From Gammaproteobacteria bacterium (GTDB lineage: Bacteria; Pseudomonadota; Gammaproteobacteria; Acidiferrobacterales; SZUA-150): 51,834 nt of DNA. The notes beneath the pieces are model-generated. The model saw nothing but the letters and a program-made list of their open reading frames with translations. It did no database searches and had not been told where the DNA came from. The translations under genes were made by a program, and so were the position numbers. The DNA lies in contig JAOUOD010000016.1 in NCBI GenBank assembly GCA_029880545.1, positions 1 through 51,834 of the forward strand. The letters are read 5' to 3'. Each line of letters opens with the position of its first letter. Positions within the stretch are counted from its first letter, which is position 1. Below are positions 26,484-35,170 of the stretch, in pieces.

Positions 26484-27143
26484 ATGAATTTGTCGGGAAA
26501 GCTGTTTGCAGTTGTGCTTATTATCCTGTTTGTATCAGCGTGTGAGAAAACTGATCATCGCAAATCGATTTACATGGTCATCGACACCTCCGGTACCTAT
26601 GCCAGCGAGGTTGACAAGGCCGAGCGCGTGATCAGCTTTCTGCTCGGCAAGCTGAATCCCGGGGATTCTCTGGCTGTAGCGCAAGTCAAAAGCCGAAGTT
26701 TTAGCGAGAAGGATATTGTCGCCAAGGTTACCTTTGACAAGACGCCCTCCAAGGCAACAGCGCAGAAGCGTGCTTTTCGCGAAAAGATCAACATTTTTGC
26801 CAAAAAGGTGAAGTCCAGCCGTGGCAGTGCCTTTACTGATATCACTGGCGCCATGATCCAGGCTGCCGAGTTTCTCAATGAAACCGGCGCCGGTAACAAG
26901 ATGATCCTGGTGTTTTCCGACATGCAGGAAGAGCTGGGTAAGGGTACGGTCCGTAATTTTCCGATCGATATGAGTGGTATTGAAGTGGTGGCGTTGAACG
27001 TAACCAAGCTTACTACTGATAATGTTGATCCCCGGCGCTACCTGGATCGACTGGATCGCTGGGAAAAACGTCTGCGCCAGGCCGGTGCCAAGGACTGGAA
27101 AAAGGTCAACGACCTGGAACACCTGGAGCGAATCTTCCGCTGA
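26484..27143 (+). CDS. VWA-domain lipoprotein
   Basis: 219 residues. A lipoprotein signal with lipobox VSAC puts the lipid on Cys20. A von Willebrand A domain follows directly: the metal site is Asp34-x-Ser36-x-Thr38 (DTSGT instead of the usual DxSxS), Thr118 in SAFTDITGA and Asp146 in LVFSDMQEE, so metal binding looks intact. VWA domains mediate metal-dependent protein contacts. The charged C-terminus (KRLRQAGAKDWKKVNDLEHLERIFR) is helical. It begins 2 bases after the stop of the multi-pass membrane protein and a strong terminator follows, so these two genes form a closed two-gene unit. I know no named system with exactly this pair. Confidence 0.75.
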   Translation: MNLSGKLFAVVLIILFVSACEKTDHRKSIYMVIDTSGTYASEVDKAERVISFLLGKLNPGDSLAVAQVKSRSFSEKDIVAKVTFDKTPSKATAQKRAFREKINIFAKKVKSSRGSAFTDITGAMIQAAEFLNETGAGNKMILVFSDMQEELGKGTVRNFPIDMSGIEVVALNVTKLTTDNVDPRRYLDRLDRWEKRLRQAGAKDWKKVNDLEHLERIFR

Positions 27144-27171
27144 GCGCCGTAACATTCATTTTGCAGTCGGA

Positions 27172-27199
27172 AAAAAGCCCGGTATTCACCGGGCTTTTT
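27172..27199 (+). terminator. Rho-independent terminator after the VWA lipoprotein
   Basis: GCCCGGT and ACCGGGC form a 7-bp stem with loop ATTC, flanked by A-run and T-run (AAAAA/TTTTT). It closes the membrane protein-VWA unit before glyA. The symmetrical A/T flanks would also work on the minus strand. Confidence 0.92.
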
Positions 27200-27305
27200 G
27201 GTTCATGCAAATCAGGCCGGAATCCGTTATCCTTCCGATCCATCAGGCGCCATGACCGTGAGTCAGGCGGTTTTTCAGGCACACCACTACGGAGACAGGC
27301 AAGCA

Positions 27306-28562
27306 ATGTTCAGCAAAGACATGACCATAGCCGGATATGATGATGAACTGTGGCAGGCGATCCAGCAGGAAGAGCAGCGCCAGGAAGAACATATAGAACT
27401 AATCGCCTCGGAAAACTATGCCAGTCCGCGGGTTATGCAAGCGCAAGGCACCATGCTTACCAACAAGTATGCCGAAGGCTATCCCGGTCGTCGTTATTAC
27501 GGTGGTTGTGAGCATGTCGATGTTGCCGAACAACTGGCCATTGACCGCGTAAAAGAGCTATTCGGTGCCAACTATGCCAACGTTCAGCCGCATTCCGGTT
27601 CCCAGGCCAATGCCGCCGTGTACCTGGCCCTGTGTACGCCCGGTGACACGATTCTCGGCATGAGCCTGGCACACGGTGGTCATCTTACGCATGGCGCCAA
27701 GGTCAACTTCTCCGGCAAGCTGTTTAACTCCGTCCAGTACGGTCTGAACGATGAAACCGGTGAAGTGGATTACGCCCAGGTCGAAGCCCTGGCCAGGGAA
27801 CACAGGCCCAAAATGATTGTTGCCGGGTTCAGCGCCTATTCGCGCATCATGGACTGGCAGAAGTTCCGTGACATCGCTGACAGCGTTGGCGCCTACCTGT
27901 TTGTCGATATGGCGCATATCGCGGGATTGGTGGCAGCCGGACTGTATCCCAGCCCGGTACCGATTGCTGACGTGGTGACCTCTACCACGCACAAGACCCT
28001 GCGTGGTCCGCGCGGTGGCATTATCCTGTCCAGGTCCGATGATGCTGACCTGCACAAGAAGCTGAACTCTATCGTTTTCCCGGGCACCCAGGGTGGTCCG
28101 TTGATGCACGTGATTGCCGCCAAGGCTGTCGCTTTCAAGGAAGCGCTGGATCCGGCGTTCAAGACCTATCAGAAACAGGTGCTGGTCAACGCCAGTGCCA
28201 TGGCGGACACCATGACAGCCCGTGGCTACAAGATTGTTTCCGGTGGTACTGATGATCACCTGTTCCTGGTGGATCTTGTTGACAAGGGCATTACCGGCAA
28301 GGATGCGGAAGCAGCTTTGGGTGAAGCCAATATCACTGTCAACAAGAATGCTGTACCCAATGATCCACAGTCCCCGTTTGTTACCAGTGGCCTGCGTATC
28401 GGCTCACCAGCCATAACCACGCGCGGTTTCGGCGAGAAAGAAGCTGTCGACCTGGCCAACTGGATGTGTGACGTGCTGGATAACATGGCCGATGCCGGCG
28501 TGCGCGAGCAGGTAAAAGCCAAGGTGCTGGAGTTGTGCCAGCGATTCCCGGTCTACAAGTAA
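27306..28562 (+). CDS. glyA: Serine hydroxymethyltransferase
   Basis: A 418-residue GlyA. It converts serine and tetrahydrofolate into glycine and 5,10-methylenetetrahydrofolate, with PLP bound to the lysine in [16 protein letters not shown] (about 222-237). Other motifs are [21 protein letters not shown] and [11 protein letters not shown]. The start is the ATG at 27306 ([12 protein letters not shown]), with GGAGA upstream; an upstream in-frame start would add an unconserved segment. It heads the conserved glyA-nrdR-rib neighbourhood but has its own terminator, so it is transcribed apart. Confidence 0.97.
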   Translation: MFSKDMTIAGYDDELWQAIQQEEQRQEEHIELIASENYASPRVMQAQGTMLTNKYAEGYPGRRYYGGCEHVDVAEQLAIDRVKELFGANYANVQPHSGSQANAAVYLALCTPGDTILGMSLAHGGHLTHGAKVNFSGKLFNSVQYGLNDETGEVDYAQVEALAREHRPKMIVAGFSAYSRIMDWQKFRDIADSVGAYLFVDMAHIAGLVAAGLYPSPVPIADVVTSTTHKTLRGPRGGIILSRSDDADLHKKLNSIVFPGTQGGPLMHVIAAKAVAFKEALDPAFKTYQKQVLVNASAMADTMTARGYKIVSGGTDDHLFLVDLVDKGITGKDAEAALGEANITVNKNAVPNDPQSPFVTSGLRIGSPAITTRGFGEKEAVDLANWMCDVLDNMADAGVREQVKAKVLELCQRFPVYK

Positions 28563-28587
28563 CGGGTTATCAAAATTTGCGATAACG

Positions 28588-28616
28588 AAAAGCGGATGCG
28601 GGTCATCCGCTTTTTT
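28588..28616 (+). terminator. Rho-independent terminator after glyA
   Basis: AGCGGATG and CATCCGCT make an 8-bp stem with a 5-base loop, extended by A/T and followed by TTTTTT. It lies 25 bases after the glyA stop. Confidence 0.93.
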
Positions 28617-28724
28617 GTTGCGGCGAATTCCAGTGCAGGCCGAGGGTGCGTCGATCGTCGCATTTCGCCGGCATCCGGTCTAGAATTCGGGCTATTCAAT
28701 ATCACGCGGGACCTGGCCTGAACA

Positions 28725-29231
28725 ATGCGATGCCCCTTCTGTTTTGCGGAAGATACCAAGGTAGTTGATTCGCGCCTCGGCGAGGACGGTGATACCGTGC
28801 GTCGTCGTCGTGAGTGCTTGTCCTGTCATGAGCGCTTTACCACCTTTGAGCGCGCTGAACTGCGACTGCCGCAAGTTGTGAAATCCGATAACACCCGCGA
28901 GAGCTTTGACGAAGACAAGCTGCGCTCAGGCTTGCGCCGGGCATTGCAAAAGCGTCCGGTGGATGCCGAAACCGTAGAGCGTGCAGTGGGGCATATTCGT
29001 CACAAGTTGCTTGCCAGTGGCGACCGGGAAATCAAGTCCAGGGAAATCGGCGAGTGGGTGATGCAGGAGTTACGTGAAATAGACCAGGTGGCGTATGTCC
29101 GGTTTGCCTCGGTCTATCGCAGTTTCCAGGATGTGGAGGCCTTCAGCGAAGAAGTGCAGCGGCTGCAAAATGAGCCCACACCCGAGGCGCGCCGCAAACA
29201 ACTAAAGCTGCTCCCGGACGAGGAAGATTAA
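28725..29231 (+). CDS. nrdR: Transcriptional repressor NrdR
   Basis: A 168-residue NrdR, the nucleotide-sensing repressor of ribonucleotide reductase genes. The zinc ribbon is [20 protein letters not shown] plus [13 protein letters not shown] (residues 1-47), and the ATP-cone domain follows ([20 protein letters not shown]). Slightly longer than the usual ~150-160 residues because of the acidic C-terminus. It precedes ribD by 6 bases, so it is the first gene of the ribD-ribE transcript. Confidence 0.96.
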   Translation: MRCPFCFAEDTKVVDSRLGEDGDTVRRRRECLSCHERFTTFERAELRLPQVVKSDNTRESFDEDKLRSGLRRALQKRPVDAETVERAVGHIRHKLLASGDREIKSREIGEWVMQELREIDQVAYVRFASVYRSFQDVEAFSEEVQRLQNEPTPEARRKQLKLLPDEED

Positions 29232-29237
29232 GTCCTG

Positions 29238-30341
29238 ATGTTTTCCGCCGAAGATGCCCGATACATGGCCCGCGCCCTTGAGTTGGCGCGTCGCGGCCTT
29301 TACACCACGGATCCCAACCCGCGAGTTGGATGTGTGCTTGTTGGTAACGGCAAGGTGCTGGGCGAAGGCTGGCATGAGCGTGCCGGCGGCCCGCATGCGG
29401 AGATTGTTGCGCTGAATCAATCCGGGCAACAGCATCTCTATGGTGCCACTGCTTATATCACTCTCGAGCCTTGCTGCCATACCGGGCGTACCGGTCCGTG
29501 TTCGCAGGCTTTGATTGATGCCGGGGTCGCGCGCGTGGTGGTAGCCATGCGCGATCCGAATCCTTGTGTCGATGGCGGTGGCATCAAGCAATTGCAGGAC
29601 GCCGGTATTGAGGTCCACCATGGCTTGATGGAGGCCCAGGCAGAGACACTTAACCCCGGGTTTATCAGTCGTATGACACGACATCGGCCATGGCTACGCG
29701 TCAAGCTTGCGGCCAGCCTTGATGGCCGCACAGCACTCAAGAATGGTGAAAGCAAATGGATTACCGGTGAGGATGCTCGCGCCGACGTGCAAATGTTGCG
29801 TGCCCGTAGCTCGGCAATTTTAACCGGCGTCAGCACCGTGCTACATGACAATCCATCATTAAATGTTCGTGATTTGGATATTGGCCGCCAGCCCTTGAGG
29901 GTGGTCACCGATACCGGGCTGCGCATGCCCACGGACGCAGCCATGCTGAAATTACCCGGGCAGACGCTGATTGCGACCGCGGTGCGGAACCCGGAAAAGG
30001 AAGAAGTGCTTCGGGCTGCCGGCGCTGAAATCGTGCATATCGGCACCCAGGCTCACGCCATTGATCTGCCGGCCTTGATGACTCACTTGGCTGCTCGCGA
30101 GGTAAATGAGATGCATGTCGAAGCCGGTGCGACACTCTGTGGTGCCTTGCTGCAGGCGGGACTGGTGGACGAGCTTGTTTTGTATTTGGCGCCGCATATT
30201 CTTGGAAATCAGTCCCGGGGGTTGTTTAATTTGCCCGAGCTTGAGACTATGTCAGGCCGCATCGAATTGACGATCACGGATGTACGCGCAGTCGGACGTG
30301 ACTGGCGCGTAACCGCCAGGGTCGGAAGCGGACCCCGGTAA
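29238..30341 (+). CDS. ribD: Bifunctional diaminohydroxyphosphoribosylaminopyrimidine deaminase / uracil reductase
   Basis: A 367-residue RibD. The N-terminal deaminase domain carries the zinc site HAEIVAL (about 50-56) and PCCHTGRTGPC (about 77-87). The C-terminal reductase domain begins about LRVKLAASLDGRTAL and uses NADPH. It performs steps two and three of riboflavin synthesis. The length is normal. It lies between nrdR and ribE; the 63-base gap to ribE shows no terminator. Confidence 0.97.
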   Translation: MFSAEDARYMARALELARRGLYTTDPNPRVGCVLVGNGKVLGEGWHERAGGPHAEIVALNQSGQQHLYGATAYITLEPCCHTGRTGPCSQALIDAGVARVVVAMRDPNPCVDGGGIKQLQDAGIEVHHGLMEAQAETLNPGFISRMTRHRPWLRVKLAASLDGRTALKNGESKWITGEDARADVQMLRARSSAILTGVSTVLHDNPSLNVRDLDIGRQPLRVVTDTGLRMPTDAAMLKLPGQTLIATAVRNPEKEEVLRAAGAEIVHIGTQAHAIDLPALMTHLAAREVNEMHVEAGATLCGALLQAGLVDELVLYLAPHILGNQSRGLFNLPELETMSGRIELTITDVRAVGRDWRVTARVGSGPR

Positions 30342-30404
30342 TCAAAGTAAAAAAATCACTGAAATGCAGTCATTACAAGTGAAAACAGGGTAGAGGAAGA
30401 CGCG

Positions 30405-31058
30405 ATGTTTACAGGAATTATCGAGGCTACCGGCCGCGTCGCGGCGTTGGCAGCCAAATCAGATGGTCTTCGACTTCATATCAATACCGGCAAACTACGC
30501 CTGGCTGATGTCAGGCTGGGAGACAGTATCGCCGTCAATGGCGTGTGCCTGACGGTTGTCGATCTGCCTGGAGACGGTTTCTGGGCTGATGTCTCCACCG
30601 AGACCTTGAAGCACACCAGCCTCGCCGGCTTGCGCATAAATTCGCCGGTAAATCTTGAGAAGGCTATGGCGGCGGGCGATCGTTTTGGCGGTCACATGGT
30701 CAGCGGGCACGTGGATGGCGTCGGGAAAATCGTTTCCCGTGAAGACGAGGGTCGTTTCGTACGCTTCAAGGTGCGCGCGCCGGAAGCGCTGTCACGCTAC
30801 ATTGCTACCAAGGGTTCTGTAACGGTTGATGGCACCAGCCTGACCGTGAACAGTATCGATGCCCATGACTTTGTGCTCACGATTGTCCCGCATACCATCC
30901 AGGAAACCATTATTGGCGATTATGCAGTTGGTACGCGTGTCAACCTGGAAGTGGACCTGGTGGCTCGTTACCTTGAGCGACTGTTACAGTGCGCCGGCGA
31001 TGAGCAAGAAACCGGGGTCAGCATGGAAAAGCTGGTGCAGTACGGGTTTACCAAATAA
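30405..31058 (+). CDS. ribE: Riboflavin synthase alpha chain
   Basis: 217 residues made of two homologous beta-barrel halves, each beginning with MFTGIIEATGRV- and GDRFGGHMVSGHVDGVG-type sequences. It dismutates two molecules of 6,7-dimethyl-8-ribityllumazine into riboflavin. The N-terminal MFTGII is diagnostic. The ATG at 30405 has GAGGA upstream. In relatives ribB(A)-ribH follow directly; here a terminator and two minus-strand genes intervene. Confidence 0.97.
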   Translation: MFTGIIEATGRVAALAAKSDGLRLHINTGKLRLADVRLGDSIAVNGVCLTVVDLPGDGFWADVSTETLKHTSLAGLRINSPVNLEKAMAAGDRFGGHMVSGHVDGVGKIVSREDEGRFVRFKVRAPEALSRYIATKGSVTVDGTSLTVNSIDAHDFVLTIVPHTIQETIIGDYAVGTRVNLEVDLVARYLERLLQCAGDEQETGVSMEKLVQYGFTK

Positions 31059-31090
31059 ATTCGACCTGAGCCAGGGTTTGCCTTGAGATC

Positions 31091-31117
31091 AAAAAAGCCG
31101 CGCAAAGCGGCTTTTTT
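31091..31117. terminator. Bidirectional terminator between ribE and the minus-strand lipoprotein gene
   Basis: GCCGC and GCGGC with loop GCAAA, extended by AAAAAA/TTTTTT on the two sides. It serves ribE on the plus strand and the lipoprotein gene at 31129 on the minus strand. Confidence 0.92.
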
Positions 31118-31128
31118 ATTGTTGCGGG

Positions 31129-31659
31129 CTAAAGAATGCTAAACCGGGTTTCAGCCTTGCCCAGCCGTATATCCTTGCCGGTCCGGGTATCCGACAGTAT
31201 CAGGCTGGTCTGAATTTTGTATTGCCCGTTAGCGGCGTCACGCGGCACTGGCAGGGCATCGGTCGCAATATAGTGACCACTTTCTGCGAGCTGATCATCA
31301 ATTATCTGGGTATAGCGGGTGATATGTTTGCCCTTGCCACTGTAGTAATCGTTGATTTCTTTCAACTGGTGCCAGGGTTGTCGCTGAATCGCCAGCTTTA
31401 GTTCTTTCTTGACCATGACCGCACTGCAGGCGTTAACGCTGGTGGTCATGGTGCTGAGATCATAGTGCGCGGCCTTCGCCGGTGCTTTGCCCTTTATGCT
31501 GGATTCGGATTGGGTCAGGTCGGCAATTTTCCTGTAACTGACGTTGTAGTGATTGGCCGTCAAGTCGTTCACAAGACAATCGAGTGTCGCCCGTTGCTGC
31601 TGGCATCCCGATACCAGTACTGCCGTGATCACGCAGATCCACGATGTTATTTGAATCAT
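31129..31659 (-). CDS. Lipoprotein of unknown function, second gene after a Ser/Thr kinase
   Basis: About 176 residues, family not recognised. The start is taken at ATG 31659 because it gives a compact lipoprotein signal (MIQITSWICVITAVLVSGC, lipid on Cys19); ATG 31686 inside the kinase gene would add nine residues. The mature part has a few Cys and a strand-rich end (QYKIQTSLILSDTRTGKDIRLGKAETRFSIL). It begins 5 bases after the kinase stop, so both are one transcription unit. It could be a sensor or target for the kinase pathway, but the kinase domain is cytoplasmic and this protein is not. Function unknown. Confidence 0.65.
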   Translation of the reverse strand: MIQITSWICVITAVLVSGCQQQRATLDCLVNDLTANHYNVSYRKIADLTQSESSIKGKAPAKAAHYDLSTMTTSVNACSAVMVKKELKLAIQRQPWHQLKEINDYYSGKGKHITRYTQIIDDQLAESGHYIATDALPVPRDAANGQYKIQTSLILSDTRTGKDIRLGKAETRFSIL

Positions 31660-31664
31660 TGGCT

Positions 31665-32846
31665 TCACGGTTCGACTGGACCCCATGTGCGCCGCAATGC
31701 TTCGTATCGATCTGCTGCGCCGGCCTTTGATGATGAAACAGTGTGAAGGGTTTTGTTGGCTGGCAGCGAAATATTGTTCGGGCCGATACCCAGGATCGTG
31801 ACCAGGATCATGATGATTCCCACCAACGATCCATCTACCAGCAGGTTGCGCCAGCGACTTCGAGGTATGTGGGTAACCAGCGGCTGATAGGGAGCGGGTT
31901 TGTTGGTCAGGGTGTCACCACGACGTCGACGATTCAGGCTGATGGCCAGCTCATGGGCAAATTCTGCGGCAGTCTGGAAACGTGCATCTGGCTCCTTGCG
32001 GATAGCTTTCATGATGACTTGTTCCAGGGGCTTGGGCATGCGTTGATGTCGACCGGGCGAACCCGGGTTCTCCTGGACATGGGCATGCAATAACGCATAA
32101 CGGCGGCGGTGCTCAAACGGCAGGCGCCCGGTAATCATCTCGTACAACGTCACGCCGAGCGTGTAAATGTCCGAACGTTGATCGACCGCCTTGCCATTGA
32201 CCTGCTCAGGCGGAATATAGAGCAGGGTGCCAATTAACGGGCGCTCACCAGGCAGTCGTTTCGGGGTATCGGCGCTGGCAATACCGAAGTCCATGATCTT
32301 TATCTGGCCTTGTTTGGTTATGAATATGTTGGATGGTTTCAGGTCCCGGTGCACCACGCCGGCGCGGTGCATTTCGGCAACCCCTGCCAGTAATTGCTGG
32401 AACAGGTCATGGGCTTCGTCAACGGTAAACCGACCCTTATCGGTGAGGACTGCGTCGAGTGTCCGTCCTTCCAGGAATTCCATGACCAGTGCCGGCCCGG
32501 CTTGCGTTTGCAATGTGCCATAGAGTGTCGTGACAAACGGGCTGTTTACCCGGGCCTGGGCCTGTACTTCGGCGAGGTAACGGGACAGGGTCTCCCGGTA
32601 CGAAGTGCGATCGGCAATAACCTTGAGTGCAACGATGCGGTCGAGCTGGGTATCGAGCGCCTTGTAGGTGCTACCCATTCCACCGGTGCCCAGGTGTTGC
32701 AGGATTTCGAATTGATCCAGGTGTGTGCCTGGCTCCAGCTGATCGGCCTGTAGCGGCACATCGGTGCGTCGAAACCGGTCGGTCAGAATGACCGTATTTT
32801 CGGTGGCGGGCTTTTTGCCCGATATATTCCTGGATGCCACGGTCAT
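31665..32846 (-). CDS. Membrane-anchored Hanks-type Ser/Thr protein kinase
   Basis: A 393-residue kinase. The catalytic domain covers about 46-310: glycine loop LGTGGMGSTYKA (52-63), Lys75 in VALKV, HRDLKPSN with Asp168, DFGIA (186-190), and PPEQVNG for the APE-like segment. All catalytic residues are present. A single transmembrane helix follows (about 335-355, SLVGIIMILVTILGIG), with a short external tail of about 35 residues and no PASTA repeats. It phosphorylates Ser/Thr of unknown targets. It inserts, on the opposite strand, between ribE and ribB(X), and is divergent from the latter. Confidence 0.93.
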   Translation of the reverse strand: MTVASRNISGKKPATENTVILTDRFRRTDVPLQADQLEPGTHLDQFEILQHLGTGGMGSTYKALDTQLDRIVALKVIADRTSYRETLSRYLAEVQAQARVNSPFVTTLYGTLQTQAGPALVMEFLEGRTLDAVLTDKGRFTVDEAHDLFQQLLAGVAEMHRAGVVHRDLKPSNIFITKQGQIKIMDFGIASADTPKRLPGERPLIGTLLYIPPEQVNGKAVDQRSDIYTLGVTLYEMITGRLPFEHRRRYALLHAHVQENPGSPGRHQRMPKPLEQVIMKAIRKEPDARFQTAAEFAHELAISLNRRRRGDTLTNKPAPYQPLVTHIPRSRWRNLLVDGSLVGIIMILVTILGIGPNNISLPANKTLHTVSSSKAGAADRYEALRRTWGPVEP

Positions 32847-32906
32847 GCTGTCACTCGAGTGGAATAGTTTGTCTTCGACCCATTATCTCAATAATTTAGT
32901 TCACAG

Positions 32907-33031
32907 CGGGCAAAATGACAGGCGATTGGCGCAGTACATCGGATTGGCGCCTGTTGTGCCCGGACCAGTGGTGCCTGGCAGGCGAAATCCAGCGCCAAGT
33001 GTGCGATTTTTCAACATGAGCATTTTGCCCG
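32907..33031 (+). promoter_or_regulatory. Candidate structured leader of ribB(X)-ribH with alternative hairpins
   Basis: CGGGCAAAATG (32907-32917) is the exact reverse complement of CATTTTGCCCG (33021-33031), 50 bases before the ribB(X) ATG. The first arm can instead take part in a local hairpin: CGGGCA with TGCCCG (32957-32962) and ACAGGCG (32918-32924) with CGCCTGT (32948-32954). TTGGCGC (32926-32932) also complements GCGCCAA (32992-32998). Mutually exclusive pairings like these are typical of RNA switches, but I see none of the conserved blocks of the FMN (RFN) riboswitch. The divergent kinase promoter is in the same region, so paired DNA-binding sites are an alternative. Confidence 0.4.
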
Positions 33032-33081
33032 AAAATAGGTGATAATCCCGTCAGACAAGGCACATTCAGGGGTACGTATTC

Positions 33082-34230
33082 ATGCCAATAAGTCCTGCAG
33101 CGGACATCATCGAAGAACTGAGGCAAGGCCGCATGGTCGTGCTGATGGATGACGAAGACCGGGAAAACGAGGGTGATCTGGTCATGGCCGCCGAGCATGT
33201 TCGCGCTGACGACATCAATTTTATGGCCAAGTATGGTCGTGGCCTTATTTGCCTGACTTTGACCCGTGAACGTTGCGAGCAGCTCAATCTTCCTCTCATG
33301 GTCAGTGATACGCTGACCAACCAGACGACAAATTTCACGGTCTCAATCGAAGCGGCCGAAGGTGTCACGACCGGTATTTCCGCTGCCGATCGCGCGCGTA
33401 CGGTTCAGGCAGCAGTGAAAGCGGGTGCCAAGCCGTCTGATATCACCATGCCTGGCCATATTTTCCCGTTAATGGCCCAGCGTGGCGGGGTATTGGCGAG
33501 AGCCGGTCACACGGAAGCTGGCGTGGATTTGCCACGGCTTGCCGGCCTGGAACCGGCCAGTGTTATCTGCGAAATCATGAATGAAGACGGTACCATGGCG
33601 CGCTTGCCGGAACTGGTGCCATTTGCCGAGCAGCACGGCCTGAAAATAGGCACTATTGCGGACCTGATCCATTACCGCATGGAGCGCGAAGCCACGGTTC
33701 GACGCATTGGAGACTACCGGGTGCCAACAGATTTTGGCGAGTTCCAGGCAACCAGTTACCACGATGATATTAATGGCAACGTGCATCTCGCTTTGAGCAA
33801 GGGCATTATTGATCGCAACAAACCGACACTGGTGCGTGTTCATGTTCAGGAAACCATACTTGATGCATTCACCGACGCCCACCGGTCACGCAGCTGGACT
33901 CTCAACGAGGCTCTGCATCATGTAGCCGAGGAAGGCAGTGGTGTTGTTGTGATCCTCAACCAGACTGCATCGTCAGACGAACTGTTAAAGCGTCTTGATC
34001 GTTTTCGTAACGATGATCAATCGCAGGCACGTCCGGTGCACGTGCGTGATGAAATGCGCACCTATGGTCTTGGCAGCCAGATATTGACGGACCTGGGTGT
34101 TGGCAAAATGCGTGTTATGGGACATGCTATCAAGACGCCAGGTATGTCAGGGTTCGGACTCGAGCCGGTTGAATACCTGGAAACGAGTCATACCGATCAA
34201 CAAGACAAAACCAAGAAGCAGGCAGGATGA
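33082..34230 (+). CDS. ribB: 3,4-dihydroxy-2-butanone-4-phosphate synthase with degenerate GTP cyclohydrolase II half (RibBX-type)
   Basis: 382 residues. The RibB domain (1-205) is complete: [19 protein letters not shown] metal/substrate loop and [15 protein letters not shown]. The C-terminal half is homologous to GTP cyclohydrolase II, but the zinc motif is gone; the region reads [20 protein letters not shown] where active enzymes have SECLTGD and a Cys-x-Cys. So only the butanone-phosphate step is expected, with GTP cyclohydrolase supplied from elsewhere. This RibB-X architecture is known in proteobacteria. The start overlaps nothing; the end overlaps ribH by four bases (ATGA). Confidence 0.93.
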   Translation: MPISPAADIIEELRQGRMVVLMDDEDRENEGDLVMAAEHVRADDINFMAKYGRGLICLTLTRERCEQLNLPLMVSDTLTNQTTNFTVSIEAAEGVTTGISAADRARTVQAAVKAGAKPSDITMPGHIFPLMAQRGGVLARAGHTEAGVDLPRLAGLEPASVICEIMNEDGTMARLPELVPFAEQHGLKIGTIADLIHYRMEREATVRRIGDYRVPTDFGEFQATSYHDDINGNVHLALSKGIIDRNKPTLVRVHVQETILDAFTDAHRSRSWTLNEALHHVAEEGSGVVVILNQTASSDELLKRLDRFRNDDQSQARPVHVRDEMRTYGLGSQILTDLGVGKMRVMGHAIKTPGMSGFGLEPVEYLETSHTDQQDKTKKQAG

Positions 34231-34700
34231 GTATTAGAACAATTGAAGCAGATGTAGTTGGCCGCGATGCGCGTATTGGCATTGTTCTCGGTCGCTGGAA
34301 TGATTTCATTGGTGAAGCATTGCTGAAGGGGGCCATCAGTGGCTTGCGTCGCCACGGCGTCGATGAATCCGCCATTACCGTGGTTCGTGTACCCGGAGCA
34401 TTTGAAATCCCGCTTGCACTCAAGGCCCTGGCCGATAGCGGTGACTATGATGGTCTGGTCGCACTGGGTGCAGTGATTCGCGGGTCAACGCCGCACTTCG
34501 ATTATGTTGCCGGCGAGTGCGTCAAGGGCATGGCCCAGGTGAATATGCAGTCAGGTATACCGGTTTCATTTGGTGTATTGACCGTCGATACCATCGAACA
34601 GGCTATAGAGCGTGCCGGTACCAAGGCAGGCAACAAGGGCGAAGAAGCCGCGTTGTCTGCACTGGAAATGGTTAATTTGATGAAGCAGCTCAAGGGCTAG
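34227..34700 (+). CDS. ribH: 6,7-dimethyl-8-ribityllumazine synthase
   Basis: 157 residues with the family segments [26 protein letters not shown] and [16 protein letters not shown], which holds the catalytic His region. It condenses the RibB and RibD products to the lumazine that RibE uses, and assembles as a pentamer or icosahedral shell. The ATG overlaps the ribB(X) stop (ATGA), so translation is coupled. Confidence 0.97.
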   Translation: MSIRTIEADVVGRDARIGIVLGRWNDFIGEALLKGAISGLRRHGVDESAITVVRVPGAFEIPLALKALADSGDYDGLVALGAVIRGSTPHFDYVAGECVKGMAQVNMQSGIPVSFGVLTVDTIEQAIERAGTKAGNKGEEAALSALEMVNLMKQLKG

Positions 34701-34721
34701 TGATCCCGAAAGGGGGTTAAC

Positions 34722-35162
34722 ATGACTCAAGGCAGTCGGCATCTTGCGCGCCAGGCGGCCGTGCAGGCGCTTTATCAATGGCAGTTAACCGAGCAGGCCC
34801 CGGAAGACATTGAGGATCATTTCATTCTTGATCATGAGATGAGCCAGGTTGACATGGAGTATTTCGACTTGCTGGTACGCCAGGTACCACTCCATGTGCA
34901 TGAACTGGATGATTACCTGATACCGTATCTTGATCGGGAGATTGATGAAGTTGACCCGGTTGAGCGTGCCATCCTGCGTATAGGCGTATATGAATTCGAG
35001 TTTCATCTTGAAGTGCCCTACAAGGTGATCATTAACGAGGCGGTGGAACTGGCCAAGACTTTTGGTGCAGAGCATGGCCACAAGTTTGTTAATGGTGTGC
35101 TCGACAAGGTGGCCGCACGCTTGCGTGCCGCTGAAATCAAGAGTGCGCCGTCAACCGCCTGA
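34722..35162 (+). CDS. nusB: Transcription antitermination protein NusB
   Basis: 146 residues, all-helical. Family segments are ARQAAVQALYQWQLTEQ at the start and EVPYKVIINEAVELAKTFGAEHGHKFVNGVLDKVA near the end. It binds boxA RNA with NusE to prevent premature termination, mainly on rRNA operons. The ATG has AGGGGG upstream. The ribH-nusB-thiL-pgpA order is the common gammaproteobacterial one. Confidence 0.96.
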   Translation: MTQGSRHLARQAAVQALYQWQLTEQAPEDIEDHFILDHEMSQVDMEYFDLLVRQVPLHVHELDDYLIPYLDREIDEVDPVERAILRIGVYEFEFHLEVPYKVIINEAVELAKTFGAEHGHKFVNGVLDKVAARLRAAEIKSAPSTA

Positions 35163-35170
35163 GCATTTCC

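Noticed and set aside
27198-27305. 36-codon N-terminal extension of GlyA
   Set aside because: It lies in the terminator and leader; the conserved enzyme begins at ATG 27306.
32847-33081. FMN riboswitch before ribB(X)
   Set aside because: Position suggested it, but none of the conserved RFN sequence blocks is present, so the leader is reported only as an unclassified candidate.
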